Source of the DNA: Litorilinea aerophila
GTDB taxonomy: Bacteria; Chloroflexota; Anaerolineae; Caldilineales; Caldilineaceae
DNA: 64,000 bases
Direction: 5' to 3'
Assembly: GCF_006569185.2 (NCBI RefSeq)
Contig: NZ_VIGC02000001.1
Location: 277,249-341,248 of the forward strand
The notes beneath the pieces were generated by a model. The model worked only from the letters and a program-made list of their open reading frames with translations, was not told where the DNA came from and searched no databases. The position numbers and the translations under genes are program-made. This document shows positions 46,691 to 56,006 of the stretch, in pieces; position 1 is the stretch's first letter; each line of letters begins with the position of its first letter.

Positions 46691-49000
46691 CTAATCCCTT
46701 CGGGCTTCTTCCACCTGGATGGGGCCCAGCAGGAAGCGGTCGGCCCCTTCGGCCCCAGGACTGGCCAGCAAAGAAAGGCGGTCCAGATCCGGCCAGGTGT
46801 ACAGGCCCAGCTCCAACTGGTAGATGCCGGGCGGCGCCTGGGGAGAGACCACCAGCTCATGGATATCCTCCACCACCTGGCCCGGCGACCACGCCTGGGT
46901 GGGGGACACCGGACGGCCGTCGTGGCCGCCGTGCATCTGGCCGCCGACATCCAGCAGATGGACGAAGGTGGTGTAGTCGCCGTGGATGGGCCCCCGGGCC
47001 CGCCAGTACAGGGTCACGGTCAGGGGCTCACCAGGGCGCAGGCGACGCCGGGATAGGGTGTAGCCCGCCAGGGTGATGTTGTCATCGAAGGCAATCTCCA
47101 GGGGATTGGGCGTGAGGCCAGGCGGCGTGGCGATTTCCACCCGGCCAAAACGGAGCGCATCATCAACGGCTGTCGCCTGCAGGTCGGGTGAAGCGGCCTC
47201 CACCTGCACTGGCAGACGATGGCCGGCTGTGACGCCCGTGGCCGAATCCCCCGGAAGGTACATGCCGATGGCCCAGTGGGCCTGGTTGGGCGTGTAGGCC
47301 GTGGGGGGGATCCGGACCAGGTATCGCTCCACCCGGAGTTCCCCTGGATGCCACTGGCTGGTGGGGTAGAGGCCGCCGCCGGGCATGGTGTCATACTGGG
47401 CCACGATCAGGCCGTCCTCATCCACCAGATGAACAAAAATGGAGTAATCCTCGGCGGGGACCTGGCGGGCCTTCCACGCCACGGTCACCGTCGCGGTCTG
47501 GCCCGGCAGGAGCCGGTCGGGCTGGGTGGCCACGCCCTGTACGATGAAGGCATCCCCCAGCCGTGCCGTGATGGGCGTCAACTCTGCGGCCAGGTGCGCC
47601 TGGGCAGGAGGCGGCCGGTAGGCCGGCGCGATGACCAGTGGCGGCGTGAGCAGGCTCAAGCCGGCCAGGAGCGTCGCCACTCCCCAGCCCAGTCCCGGGA
47701 GCGGCCAGCGTCCCAGACCGATGACCATGCCCAGGGCCAGGGTCGGCGCTGCGGGAAAGAAGTACCGCCCCTGGGCCGCTGGCGCAATGCGCATGAAGCG
47801 CAGCCAGGAGATCAGGAGTACCACCCCCCACAGCCCCAGCAGGAGCATGGCCCAATCCCGCTCCCTTAGCCGGATGCCCCGTCGCCAGCGCCCGATAGCC
47901 GCCCACAGGAGTCCACCAGCGATCAGCAGTTCCAGCCCTCGGAACAGCAGATAGACCGGCGCCGGGTAGGGGACATTGAACCAGCCGAACAGGCCCCAGA
48001 AGGAACGTTCCAGGCTTTCCAGCTCCCCGAAGATGGTGCGCCAGTCGGCCGGCTCCACCCGGAGCAGGATGTTGGCCTGCCAAATGTTCCAGGCCAGGGG
48101 ATCGCCGTAGAGTTGCCAGTTGCGCACATACCACCAGCCGCCGATGGCCAGGGCTGGCGCCGCCGTCCACCAGGCGCCTTCCCAAAAGAGACGCCAGGAG
48201 CGCGCCCGCCAGCTCAGGCCGATCACGGCCAGGGCCGTCAACCCCAACAGGCCCAACACGCTCAACTTGCTGAGCACGGCCAGCCCCAGCAGAACGCCCA
48301 GGACGGCCAGCTCTCGACGGGGGATGGCCCTTTCTCCGCCGGGAATGGGAGCGATGATGAGGCTGGTCAGCCGCCAAAGGACCAGGGCTGCCAGCGCGTT
48401 AACGGCCCCGTCGTTGCTGGCAGCGGCGCTGATGAAAACAAACTGGGGGATGAAAGCCACCAGGGCGGCACCCAACAGAGCCTGCCGGCCATCCAGGAGC
48501 AGGGCAAGGGTTCGATAGACGGCCCATATGGTGACCGCGCCCAGGGCCACCGAGAAAAATCGAGCCAGATGCAGGGCCAGGATGGCCCCTCGCCAGGGCC
48601 ATTCCTCATCCCGGTGGTGAATCAGGTAATTGCGATTGGCCTCTGCGTCCGGCCGGCCGATGGCGGCGTGGGGATTGGCCCGCCGATAGATCGCGGGGAA
48701 GTCGCTCTGGTCTATCCAACTGGTCAAGGCCGCGGCCACCAGGTAGTACCCCGGCGCCTGGACGCCCTGTTGTCGCCAGAGGGCCTGGGTGTTGGGCTCG
48801 GAAACGGGCAGCCCCTGGCCAGTGGCCAGGTGGTGGATGAAGGCGAAATGCCAGATCTCATCTGGCGTCTCAAAGGGGGGAACCACCACACTGGTCCAGC
48901 CGGCCAGCAGCACAAAGATCGCCAGGAGCACACCGATCCCCCGGCCAGATTGGGGTGGCGTGGGCGGCATGGTTGGACGCATGGATTGGGAACCGGCCAT
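46691..49000 (-). CDS. GT-C type membrane glycosyltransferase-like protein with tandem C-terminal beta repeats
   Basis: 769 residues. The N-terminal two-thirds has about 11-12 membrane helices and the acidic first loop PPFETPDEIWHFAFIHHLATG, where a GT39/GT83-type catalytic Asp would sit. After about residue 500 there are two related extracytoplasmic units; both carry FVHL-D--G near the middle and a Trp-x-Pro-Gly turn (SIFVHLVDEDG...QWHPGE and TTFVHLLDVGG...AWSPGQ). Probably transfers a sugar from a lipid carrier outside the membrane. Partner of the adjacent GT2, with 6 bp between them. Confidence 0.72.
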   Translation of the reverse strand: MAGSQSMRPTMPPTPPQSGRGIGVLLAIFVLLAGWTSVVVPPFETPDEIWHFAFIHHLATGQGLPVSEPNTQALWRQQGVQAPGYYLVAAALTSWIDQSDFPAIYRRANPHAAIGRPDAEANRNYLIHHRDEEWPWRGAILALHLARFFSVALGAVTIWAVYRTLALLLDGRQALLGAALVAFIPQFVFISAAASNDGAVNALAALVLWRLTSLIIAPIPGGERAIPRRELAVLGVLLGLAVLSKLSVLGLLGLTALAVIGLSWRARSWRLFWEGAWWTAAPALAIGGWWYVRNWQLYGDPLAWNIWQANILLRVEPADWRTIFGELESLERSFWGLFGWFNVPYPAPVYLLFRGLELLIAGGLLWAAIGRWRRGIRLRERDWAMLLLGLWGVVLLISWLRFMRIAPAAQGRYFFPAAPTLALGMVIGLGRWPLPGLGWGVATLLAGLSLLTPPLVIAPAYRPPPAQAHLAAELTPITARLGDAFIVQGVATQPDRLLPGQTATVTVAWKARQVPAEDYSIFVHLVDEDGLIVAQYDTMPGGGLYPTSQWHPGELRVERYLVRIPPTAYTPNQAHWAIGMYLPGDSATGVTAGHRLPVQVEAASPDLQATAVDDALRFGRVEIATPPGLTPNPLEIAFDDNITLAGYTLSRRRLRPGEPLTVTLYWRARGPIHGDYTTFVHLLDVGGQMHGGHDGRPVSPTQAWSPGQVVEDIHELVVSPQAPPGIYQLELGLYTWPDLDRLSLLASPGAEGADRFLLGPIQVEEARRD

Positions 49001-49006
49001 GGTGGT

Positions 49007-49846
49007 TTATGGCTGGGAGCGGGGCGCGGGTGCCCGTCCGTTGTGCTTGGGCGGACGCCACACGAAGAGGTAGTAGAACAGGCTGTAGAGATAGCGCTGC
49101 CACACGTCGATGACCCGGAAGTTGGATTCGCCGTTGGCGCGCACATACTCGTGGGTGGCCACCTCCACCAGGCGATAGCCCCGGCGCAGGGTTTTGATGA
49201 TCATCTCCTGCTCGATGGTGGTGATGTCCTCCTGCAGATCCAGGTCCAGGGCGACTTCCCGGCGCAGGGCCCGAAACCCGTTCTGACAGTCGGTCAGGCG
49301 CACGTTCTGGGTGTAGTTGATGCTCAGGGTGATGACCTGGCTGCCAAAGAGGCGGACAAATTGGTGGATAGTGGCGTGAAGTTCATCGCTGCCGCCCAGC
49401 ATGCGTGAGCCAGAGACGTGGTCGGCCCGGCCTTCGACAATGGGCTGGATCAGGGCTGGAATGTCATCCGGGTTGTGGGAGCCGTCCGCGTCCATGAAGA
49501 CCAGGATATCTCCCCGGGCTTCCCGAATGCCACAGCGGATGGCCGCCCCTTTGCCCCGTCCGTCGTCCAGGATGACCCGGGCGCCGCAGGCCTGGGCGAT
49601 TTCCCGGGTTCCATCGCTGCTGTGGCCGTCCACCACCAGCAGCTCGTCGGCGTGGGGGGCTGCCCGCACCAGCACCGGCAGGAGGTTGGCCGCTTCATTG
49701 CGGGTGGGCACGATGACTGAAATGGTGTAGTGTTTGCCGTCCGGCCCGATACGCTGCACTTCTCGGGGCCGGGTGGCCTGATGATACCACTGGGGCAACC
49801 GGGTTGTCACGTCAGTCCGCCACTCACTTGTCTGTTCATCTTCCAT
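49007..49846 (-). CDS. Glycosyltransferase family 2, dolichol-phosphate mannosyltransferase-like
   Basis: 279 residues. GT-A fold: VIVPTRNEAANLLPVLVRA, LLVVDGHSSDGTREIA, GKGAAIRCGIREARGDILVFMDADGSHNPDDIP (DxD-type DAD) and RMLGGSDELHATIHQFVRLFG. It resembles enzymes that load a sugar on a polyprenyl phosphate, which the neighbouring GT-C protein could then use. It lacks C-terminal membrane helices beyond a short hydrophobic segment. ATG 49846 chosen; the frame extends 55 codons upstream without similarity. Confidence 0.88.
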   Translation of the reverse strand: MEDEQTSEWRTDVTTRLPQWYHQATRPREVQRIGPDGKHYTISVIVPTRNEAANLLPVLVRAAPHADELLVVDGHSSDGTREIAQACGARVILDDGRGKGAAIRCGIREARGDILVFMDADGSHNPDDIPALIQPIVEGRADHVSGSRMLGGSDELHATIHQFVRLFGSQVITLSINYTQNVRLTDCQNGFRALRREVALDLDLQEDITTIEQEMIIKTLRRGYRLVEVATHEYVRANGESNFRVIDVWQRYLYSLFYYLFVWRPPKHNGRAPAPRSQP

Positions 49847-49982
49847 CGGGATACGTCCCGGCGACAGCGCGCCGCTGCCGTAGTAGAGTACTGGCAATTG
49901 ATGGAATGTCCAAATTCCACGGGGCCGGACTGTCTCATATGACACAGATTTCACAGATAGCAAGGACCTACAAACCGGGTCC

Positions 49983-50216
49983 TTTCGCGGCTGGCGACAG
50001 CGGGCGGGCACGGCGGCCCGCCCCTACGAAACCGGTACCCTGTCGTAGGCAAGGCGAATCATGATTCGCCCCTACATACTGCGCAGGCGTCGCCGTCCCT
50101 CACCTGTCCGGATTGGGTGCAATACGTGTGTAGGGCGGGTCTCTGGCCCGCCGTGGGTAGCTGGATCGACAGCGACAGCAGGCGGGCACGGAGGCCCGCT
50201 GTCGCCAGCCGCGAAA
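49983..50216. mobile_element. 234-bp element with 23-bp perfect terminal inverted repeats (MITE-like)
   Basis: Ends at 49983-50005 and 50194-50216 are exact inverted copies, starting TTTCGCGGCTGGCGACAGC. Inside are GC-rich inverted units (GGGCGGGCACGGCGGCCCGCCC type), a perfect 18-bp palindrome GGCGAATCATGATTCGCC (50053-50070) and a second GGGCGGG...CCCGCC unit. No coding frame looks real. It accounts for most of the 49847-50344 gap; CACAGAT-type repeat text flanks the left end. Confidence 0.6.
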
Positions 50217-50344
50217 TCTGTGGCTCGGATCTGCAAAGGGAGTGGAAGGGGAAAGCGGACCTGGCTAAGGCTGGAAATTGGCAAAGGGCTGGGGATGGGG
50301 TAAAAATTCAGGGAGATCCTAGTACAGGCGGAAAGGAGCAGTCA

Positions 50345-51754
50345 ATGCCGTCACCATTCACCTCACCAACTGGCCCGGCGTTGCCGGAATTCACCCAGGC
50401 TGAGATCACCATCCTGGGGCTGGGCCCCGGTGATCCAGGTGGTCTCACCCTGGCAGGGTGGCAGGCCCTGCAGCAGGCCGCCCGGATCCTGCTGCGGACC
50501 CGTCAGCATCCCTGTGTCGATTTCCTGGCAGCCCACTTTTCTTTGGAAAGCTGCGACGACCTCTACGAGACCCACGAGGACTTTGCGGACATTTACTCGG
50601 CCATCGTGGAACGGGTGCTGTCCGCAGCCCGTCCGGGCGAGCGCGTGGTCTACGCGGTGCCGGGCCATCCCTGGGTTGGTGAAGCCACCACGCCCCGCAT
50701 TCTGGCTGCGGCCCAGGAACAGGGACGCTCGGTCCAGGTTCTGGGCGCGGAAAGTTTCGTCGTCCCCTCCCTGGCGGCCGTCGGCGTGGACATCATGGAT
50801 GGCGGCCAGGTGGTGGATGCCATGATCTTGGCCCGGCAGCACCATCCCCAGGTGGAGGTAGGCCTGCCGCTCCTGGTGGGGCAGATCTATGCCCGCTGGC
50901 TGGCTTCCGACGTGAAGCTGACCCTGATGAATGCCTACCCCGACGATCATCCGGTGACCCTGATCTACCGGGCCGGCACCCGGGAGCAGCGGACCGCCAC
51001 CATGCCCCTCCATGCCCTGGACCAGCACGAGGATTTCGACCATCTGACCAGCCTCTACCTGCCGCCTCTCCATCACGGGAGTTTTACCGCCCTGCAGGAG
51101 ATCGTGGCCCACCTGCGGGCGCCGGAGGGCTGCCCCTGGGATCAGGAACAGACCCTGGAGAGCCTGCGCCAGGACCTGTTGGGGGAATGTGCCGAGGTAT
51201 TGGAGGCCATCGACATGGAGGCAGCGGGCGAGGAGAATGGCGCCCATATCGCCGAGGAGTTGGGCGATGTGCTGCTGGTGGCCACCATGATGGTGCAGAT
51301 CGCTACAGAGGAGGGCCGCTTTAAGATGGCCGACGTGATCCGTCCCCTGCTGGAGAAGCTGATTCGCCGCCATCCCCACGTCTTCGGCGACACCGTCCTG
51401 GGCGACGCCGGGGTGGATGCGGTGGATCAGGTGTTGACCAACTGGGAGCAGATCAAGGCGGCGGAGCGGGCCGCCAGGGGCGAAATCCGCAGCGGGCCCC
51501 TGGACGGCATCCCGGCCCACCTGCCCGCCCTGGAAAAGGCCCGCAAGCTCCAGTCCCGGGCCGAGCGGGCCGGGCTACTGGCCCCGGACACGGTGGCATC
51601 CGAAGTGGCAGCCCTCTTCAGCCCCAATCCCGACGCCCAGGCGGTGGGCGAGCGGCTGTGGGCGCTGGTGGCCTTTGCCCGCCAACATGGCATCAACCCA
51701 GAGGATGCCCTGCGCACCTACCTGGTCCAGTTCCGCCAGCGCCATGGAAGCTGA
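50345..51754 (+). CDS. Tetrapyrrole methylase-MazG fusion (YabN-like)
   Basis: 469 residues. The N-terminal half is a tetrapyrrole (corrin/porphyrin) methylase fold: ITILGLGPGDPGGLTLAGWQAL, VVYAVPGHPWVGEATT, VLGAESFVVP. The C-terminal half is MazG: LRAPEGCPWDQEQTLESLRQDLLGECAEVLEAID, EELGDVLLVATMMVQIA, KLIRRHPHVFGD. Such fusions are known; the MazG part hydrolyses nucleoside triphosphates and the methylase-like part has unclear activity. The extra 75 C-terminal residues (KARKLQSRAERAGL...) are the second MazG helical half. AGGAG sits 6 nt before the ATG. Confidence 0.93.
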   Translation: MPSPFTSPTGPALPEFTQAEITILGLGPGDPGGLTLAGWQALQQAARILLRTRQHPCVDFLAAHFSLESCDDLYETHEDFADIYSAIVERVLSAARPGERVVYAVPGHPWVGEATTPRILAAAQEQGRSVQVLGAESFVVPSLAAVGVDIMDGGQVVDAMILARQHHPQVEVGLPLLVGQIYARWLASDVKLTLMNAYPDDHPVTLIYRAGTREQRTATMPLHALDQHEDFDHLTSLYLPPLHHGSFTALQEIVAHLRAPEGCPWDQEQTLESLRQDLLGECAEVLEAIDMEAAGEENGAHIAEELGDVLLVATMMVQIATEEGRFKMADVIRPLLEKLIRRHPHVFGDTVLGDAGVDAVDQVLTNWEQIKAAERAARGEIRSGPLDGIPAHLPALEKARKLQSRAERAGLLAPDTVASEVAALFSPNPDAQAVGERLWALVAFARQHGINPEDALRTYLVQFRQRHGS

Positions 51755-51843
51755 CGGAACTGGACCTACACGGAATGTATCCAGCCGCCCATTTTTCTGG
51801 ACGAAAAAAGCCAATGGTGCTACACTTGAGGCTGATCATCTAT

Positions 51844-51916
51844 GCGCCCGTAGCTCAGCGGATAGAGCACTGGTCTTCGGAACCAGGTGTCGGGGGTTCG
51901 AATCCCTCCGGGCGTG
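51844..51916 (+). tRNA. tRNA-Arg (anticodon TCG)
   Basis: Cloverleaf: acceptor GCGCCCG pairs with CGGGCGT; D stem GCTC/GAGC; anticodon stem CTGGT/ACCAG with loop CTTCGGA, giving anticodon TCG; T arm GGGGG-TTCGAAT-CCCTC. The 3' CCA is not encoded. It reads CGA and CGG. Confidence 0.95.
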
Positions 51917-51937
51917 CTCAGTCACGAGGCTTCTGCC

Positions 51938-52978
51938 TCATTCACTCCGCTGTCGGGGATCGAACGCATCCCGCAGCCCATCTCCCAGGAAGTTAAAAGC
52001 CAGGACCGTCAGCGTCAGCGCCACCGCCGGCACAAAGGTGATGTGGGGTGACGAGCGGATGGACTGATACCCCTCGTTGAGCATGATGCCCCAGCTAGGT
52101 GTGGGCGCGTCCACGCCCAGGCCAATGAAGCTCAGAAACGCCTCGGTCAGAATGTAGCCCGGGATCTGCAGGGTTTCCTGGACGATACAGGGACCCAAAA
52201 TGTTGGGCAGGAGGTGGCGGAAAAGGATGTGGTGCGGCCGGTCGCCGATGGCCCGGGCTGCTTCCACAAATTCCTTTTCCTTGTAGGCCAGGGTCTGCCC
52301 CCGGGCGATCCGGGCCATGCCGATCCAGTTCAGCGCGCCGATGGCGATGAAGACGAAGAGCAACCCGCCCAGGGCCTGGTTGATGTCCAGGATAAAGCCC
52401 ACGAAGCCCGTGGCATCCCCACGGCGGGCCACCGCCTTGAAGTAGACCTGCATCAGGATCACGACGATGATGATGGGCAGACCGTAGAGAAAGTCCACGA
52501 TGCGCATCATCAATTCGTCGATGCGTCCCCCGGCATAGCCAGAGATGAGGCCGTAGGTGAGGCCGATGACCAGGCTCACCGTGGCAGCCACCACAGCCAC
52601 CGCCAGGGAGATGCGGGTCCCATACAAGGTGCGGGTCAGAAGATCCCGGCCCAGCTGGTCAGCCCCCAGGACGTAGACAAATCCTTCCAGGTTCGGGTTC
52701 TTGGAAAGCGCGCCCGGTGGCGCGTTGTTGTCCTGCAGGGTCTGTTTGGCGTAGGCGGGCTGGTTGGTGCGGGCCAGCTCGGCGCTGAAGCCTTGCAGGG
52801 TGTAGGGGTTGATGTAGTCGGCCAGCAGGGCCAGCAGGGTCAACAGGATGATGAAGGCCCCTGCGATGGTGGCCGCCCGGTTATGGAGAAGGCTGCGCCA
52901 GGCATCGCTCCATGGGCTGCGGGACTTGCCCTGCAGCGCAGCCACGTTCGGTTTTAAGCTCTGTTCTGCGACAGCCAA
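51938..52978 (-). CDS. oppC: Oligopeptide/dipeptide ABC transporter permease, OppC-like
   Basis: 346 residues. A cytoplasmic start, first helix (AATIAGAFIILLTLLALLADYI), a periplasmic loop, then the BPD_transp_1 core: GADQLGRDLLTRTLYGTRISLAVAVVAATVSLVIG, EAARAIGDRPHHILFRHLLPNILGPCIV (EAA loop) and SFIGLGVDAPTPSWGIML. The periplasmic loop has an extra 40-residue insertion (NPYTLQGFSAELARTNQPAY...). It pairs with OppB. Last gene of the leftward operon, 22 bp from the tRNA. Confidence 0.92.
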   Translation of the reverse strand: MAVAEQSLKPNVAALQGKSRSPWSDAWRSLLHNRAATIAGAFIILLTLLALLADYINPYTLQGFSAELARTNQPAYAKQTLQDNNAPPGALSKNPNLEGFVYVLGADQLGRDLLTRTLYGTRISLAVAVVAATVSLVIGLTYGLISGYAGGRIDELMMRIVDFLYGLPIIIVVILMQVYFKAVARRGDATGFVGFILDINQALGGLLFVFIAIGALNWIGMARIARGQTLAYKEKEFVEAARAIGDRPHHILFRHLLPNILGPCIVQETLQIPGYILTEAFLSFIGLGVDAPTPSWGIMLNEGYQSIRSSPHITFVPAVALTLTVLAFNFLGDGLRDAFDPRQRSE

Positions 52979-53022
52979 AAGACTTGCTCCTCTTGCGCGT
53001 CAAAGGCTCATAGGGCGAACCG

Positions 53023-54087
53023 TCAATCGTACCGGATGCGAGGATCCAGCCAGGCGTACAGAATGTCCACCACCAGGTTGGCTACCACCAACAAGGTGGC
53101 ATAGACCACTGTGACGCCGGTGATCAGCGGGTAATCCCGGTTGCCGATGCTGGTGATGAAGTGCTTGCCCATGCCCGGAATCCCAAAGATGAATTCGGTG
53201 ACAAAGGAACCCGTCACCACGGCGATGGTCAGCGGCCCCAGGATGGTCACCACCGGGATCAGGCTGTTTTTCAGGGCGTGGCGGACCACCACCACGTTCT
53301 CCGCCAGCCCTTTGGCCCGGGCCGTGCGGATGTAATCTTCCCGGATCACCTGGAGCAGACTGGCCCGGGTCAGCCGGGCGATGCTGGCTGAGAGGGCAGT
53401 GCCCAGGGCAATGGTGGGCAGGGTGGCATGGGCCCAGAACTTCAGGTCGGGGATGGGTATGAAGCCCAGCAGGAAGGGCGGCTTGGCGCCCCAGGTGGAG
53501 ACGGGGAACCAGTTCAGCTTCAGCGCGAAGATCCAGATCAGCAGGGGGCCCAAGACCAGGTTGGGAATGGACAGGCCGATAATGGCGAAGAAACTGCTGG
53601 TGTAGTCCAGCCACGTGTTCTGACGCAGCGCGGCCAGCGTTCCCAGAGGGATGCCGATGATCAAGGCCAGCCCCATGGAGAGGATGCCCAACTGGAGGGA
53701 AATGGGGAAGGATTCCCCCACGATTTCGTTGATGCTTCGCCCCCGCTGTCGCATGGAGATACCCAGGTCGCCCCGGATCAGGCCCCGGGATACACCCAGC
53801 TGGTAGCTTTGCAACACGGCGTCGCAGCCGGGGATGACGGGCATGCCTTCGCAGATGAAGCCGGCCACATCGTCGCCCAGCAGGTAGGACGTAAACTGCC
53901 ACAAAAGTGGCCAGTCCAGGTGGTGGCGTCGCTCCAGATTTTCGGTAACAGCTCTCGGTAATGCTTTGTCGCCGGCAAAGTCAAAGGGACCACCCGGGAT
54001 GATGCGCATCAGCGCAAAAACGGTGAAAGTCAACAGCAGTAGCACCGGGATGGACCAGATAATGCGCCGGATAATGTAACGGTACAT
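53023..54087 (-). CDS. oppB: Oligopeptide/dipeptide ABC transporter permease, OppB-like
   Basis: 354 residues from ATG 54087. Begins MYRYIIRRIIWSIPVLLLLTFTVFALMRIIPGGPF, the OppB family start. Periplasmic loop contains a CxxC-type Cys pair (GFICEGMPVIPGCDA). EAA loop: IRTARAKGLAENVVVVRHALKNSLIPVVTILGP. It forms the membrane channel with OppC. Gap to oppC is 44 bp. The TTG nine codons upstream is a less likely start. Confidence 0.92.
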   Translation of the reverse strand: MYRYIIRRIIWSIPVLLLLTFTVFALMRIIPGGPFDFAGDKALPRAVTENLERRHHLDWPLLWQFTSYLLGDDVAGFICEGMPVIPGCDAVLQSYQLGVSRGLIRGDLGISMRQRGRSINEIVGESFPISLQLGILSMGLALIIGIPLGTLAALRQNTWLDYTSSFFAIIGLSIPNLVLGPLLIWIFALKLNWFPVSTWGAKPPFLLGFIPIPDLKFWAHATLPTIALGTALSASIARLTRASLLQVIREDYIRTARAKGLAENVVVVRHALKNSLIPVVTILGPLTIAVVTGSFVTEFIFGIPGMGKHFITSIGNRDYPLITGVTVVYATLLVVANLVVDILYAWLDPRIRYD

Positions 54088-54171
54088 GGTCGAAATCTCA
54101 CTCGCCAGATTCAATCACATGGACCCGGGTGGGCGACCCGCAGATCGCCCTACTACGGGAGGGCCAATGGG

Positions 54172-54209
54172 AATCGGGTGGTACCGGGTATGCCCGGCAC
54201 CACCCGATT
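54172..54209 (-). other. 17-bp stem-loop between oppA and oppB
   Basis: Arms 54172-54188 and 54193-54209 with loop of 4 nt. The one non-Watson-Crick position becomes a G-U pair in the minus-strand RNA but an A-C mismatch in the other strand, so the structure suits the transcribed strand. No T-tract: probably stabilises the oppA message or lowers downstream expression. Next to it, GGGTGGGCGACCCGCAGATCGCCC (split 54125-54150) resembles GTAGGG-type repeats. Confidence 0.6.
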
Positions 54210-54221
54210 TGGTGGAAAGAC

Positions 54222-56006
54222 TTACTGGCCTCGTGCGGCCTTCTTGGCCTCCCAGTCGATTTCCCACTCGGCTACCGGATCACCGGTTACCGGGCTGATG
54301 ACCACCTTGGTCAGCCACGGCTTGTAGAGCCGGACATAGGTGTAGTAGTAGATGGGGGAGATGGCTGTGTCTTGATCGATCAGCAGCCGCTCGGCCTCTT
54401 TGTAGAGCTCCTGGCGAACCGCTGGATCGCTCTCCCGCGCCGCCTGCTCCACCACTGCGTCGAACTCGGGGTTGTTGTACTTGGCGTAGTTCTGGCCGGA
54501 CTTGGAGTTAAAGACCTCGTTGACCCAGTTGTTCTGGTCCGGGTAGTCGGCGCACCAGCCCAGGCGATAGATCTCCGGCTTTTCCTCGTCCGGAGCATCC
54601 GGGACCAGGGTCTTCAGGTAGACCTGCCACTCCTGGTTCTCGATGGTGACGGTGGCCTGGGGGAATGCCTCGGCCCACATGGCCTGGATGGCCTGGGCGA
54701 TCTGGGCATGGGCTTCCGAGGTGTTGTGCATCAGGGTGACGTTGATGCCCGCTCCTTCTGGATAGCCGGCCTCGGCCAGCCACTCCTGGGCCTGCGCCAG
54801 CTGGGCCGCGTAGTCATCCTGGACCATCCAGCCGCCAATGCTCATGTCGTCAGCCACGTTGCCGAAGACGCCCGGCGGGGCAAAGCTGTGGGCGGGACGC
54901 TCTTCACCCTTGGTCAGGTTGTTGATCAGGCTCTTGCGGTCGATGGCCGCGGCGAAGGCCTTGCGCACCAGGGGATTGTCGAAGGGCGGCTTGGTGTTGA
55001 CGAAGCCGTAGTAGTAGGTGCACAGGCGAGGCGCAATGAAGAGCTGCTGGCTCAGTTCCGGGTCCGCCTTGATGCGGTCCATGTCCGGCAGCGGCGGGGG
55101 CCAGCCCGGATCGGCCATCATGTCGATCTCGTTGGCCTCGTACATGGCCATGGCCGTGGAGGCGGACTCGATGATGGGGCCCTGGATGGCCTCGATCTGA
55201 ACGTTGTCGGCATCCACCCACAGGGGGTTCTTCACCAGACGAATGTAGGCGCCATGGTCCCACTGGGCCAGGGTGTACGGGCCATTGGTGACGATGCTGC
55301 CGGCGTCGGCCCAGCCATCCGGGTTGGCCTCGATGGCTTCCTGGGGCTGCGGGAAAGTGACCCACAGGCCGGTGATGGAGGGGAAGTAGCCGGCAGGCGC
55401 CGTCAGGGTGAATTCCACCGTGGTGTCGTCGATGGCCCGCACGCCGACGGCATCCCGCAGCTCTTCAAAGTTCTCGGCGTTGGGATCCGCCGTGTTGAAC
55501 TCTTCCGCCCCCTGGATGATGTAGAGTACGTAGGCATAATCCGACGCCGTGTTGGGGTCCAGGGTCCGCTTGACGCCGTATTCCACGTCATGGGCAGTGA
55601 CCGGCCCCAGGTCCTCGAATTCGCCTGTGTCCGGGTTGAGCCGCACCCAGTGGACGTCATCCCGCATGGTATAGGTCCAGACCAGGCCATCCTCGGAGGC
55701 GCTCCACTCGGTAGCCAGGGACGGTACCACCTGGGCCTGCTCGTCGAAGCCGGTCAGGCCGACGAACATCTGACGGATGGACCAGATGGATTGGCTGTCG
55801 GTGGCCAGGGCCGGGTCCAGGGTGGGGGGCTCTGTGCCGAAGACGGTGTCCAGGACGATTTCCTCATCGGCTGGGGCGGCCGGGGCTTCCTGGGCCGGTG
55901 CCTCGGCAGGTGGTGCTGTCGTCTGGGGCGCCACACAGGCCCCGGCGACCAGGGTCACCAGTGCCAGCAGGCTGAACCAGAGCCAAATTCTGTATCTTGG
56001 ATACAT
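54222..56006 (-). CDS. oppA: Oligopeptide-binding lipoprotein, OppA/DppA family (SBP_bac_5)
   Basis: 594 residues. Signal peptide with lipobox LVTLVAGAC (Cys about 24) and a Pro/Ala/Glu-rich linker to about residue 45. The mature part starts LDTVFGTEPPTLDPALATDSQSIW and shows SBP_bac_5 features: LATEWSASEDGLVWTYTMRDDVHW, FPSITGLWVTFPQP, YGFVNTKPPFDNPLVRKAFAAAIDRKSLINNL. It captures peptides outside the membrane for OppBCDF. AAGGAG lies 8 nt upstream. Confidence 0.93.
   Translation of the reverse strand: MYPRYRIWLWFSLLALVTLVAGACVAPQTTAPPAEAPAQEAPAAPADEEIVLDTVFGTEPPTLDPALATDSQSIWSIRQMFVGLTGFDEQAQVVPSLATEWSASEDGLVWTYTMRDDVHWVRLNPDTGEFEDLGPVTAHDVEYGVKRTLDPNTASDYAYVLYIIQGAEEFNTADPNAENFEELRDAVGVRAIDDTTVEFTLTAPAGYFPSITGLWVTFPQPQEAIEANPDGWADAGSIVTNGPYTLAQWDHGAYIRLVKNPLWVDADNVQIEAIQGPIIESASTAMAMYEANEIDMMADPGWPPPLPDMDRIKADPELSQQLFIAPRLCTYYYGFVNTKPPFDNPLVRKAFAAAIDRKSLINNLTKGEERPAHSFAPPGVFGNVADDMSIGGWMVQDDYAAQLAQAQEWLAEAGYPEGAGINVTLMHNTSEAHAQIAQAIQAMWAEAFPQATVTIENQEWQVYLKTLVPDAPDEEKPEIYRLGWCADYPDQNNWVNEVFNSKSGQNYAKYNNPEFDAVVEQAARESDPAVRQELYKEAERLLIDQDTAISPIYYYTYVRLYKPWLTKVVISPVTGDPVAEWEIDWEAKKAARGQ

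Noticed and set aside
49983..50216. CRISPR-like array because of repeated GGGCGGG units
   Set aside because: No regular repeat-spacer period; the pattern is inverted repeats within one element, and no cas genes are present.
50345..51754. Fusion of methylase and MazG as a novel architecture
   Set aside because: The same fusion is known as YabN, so it is not new.
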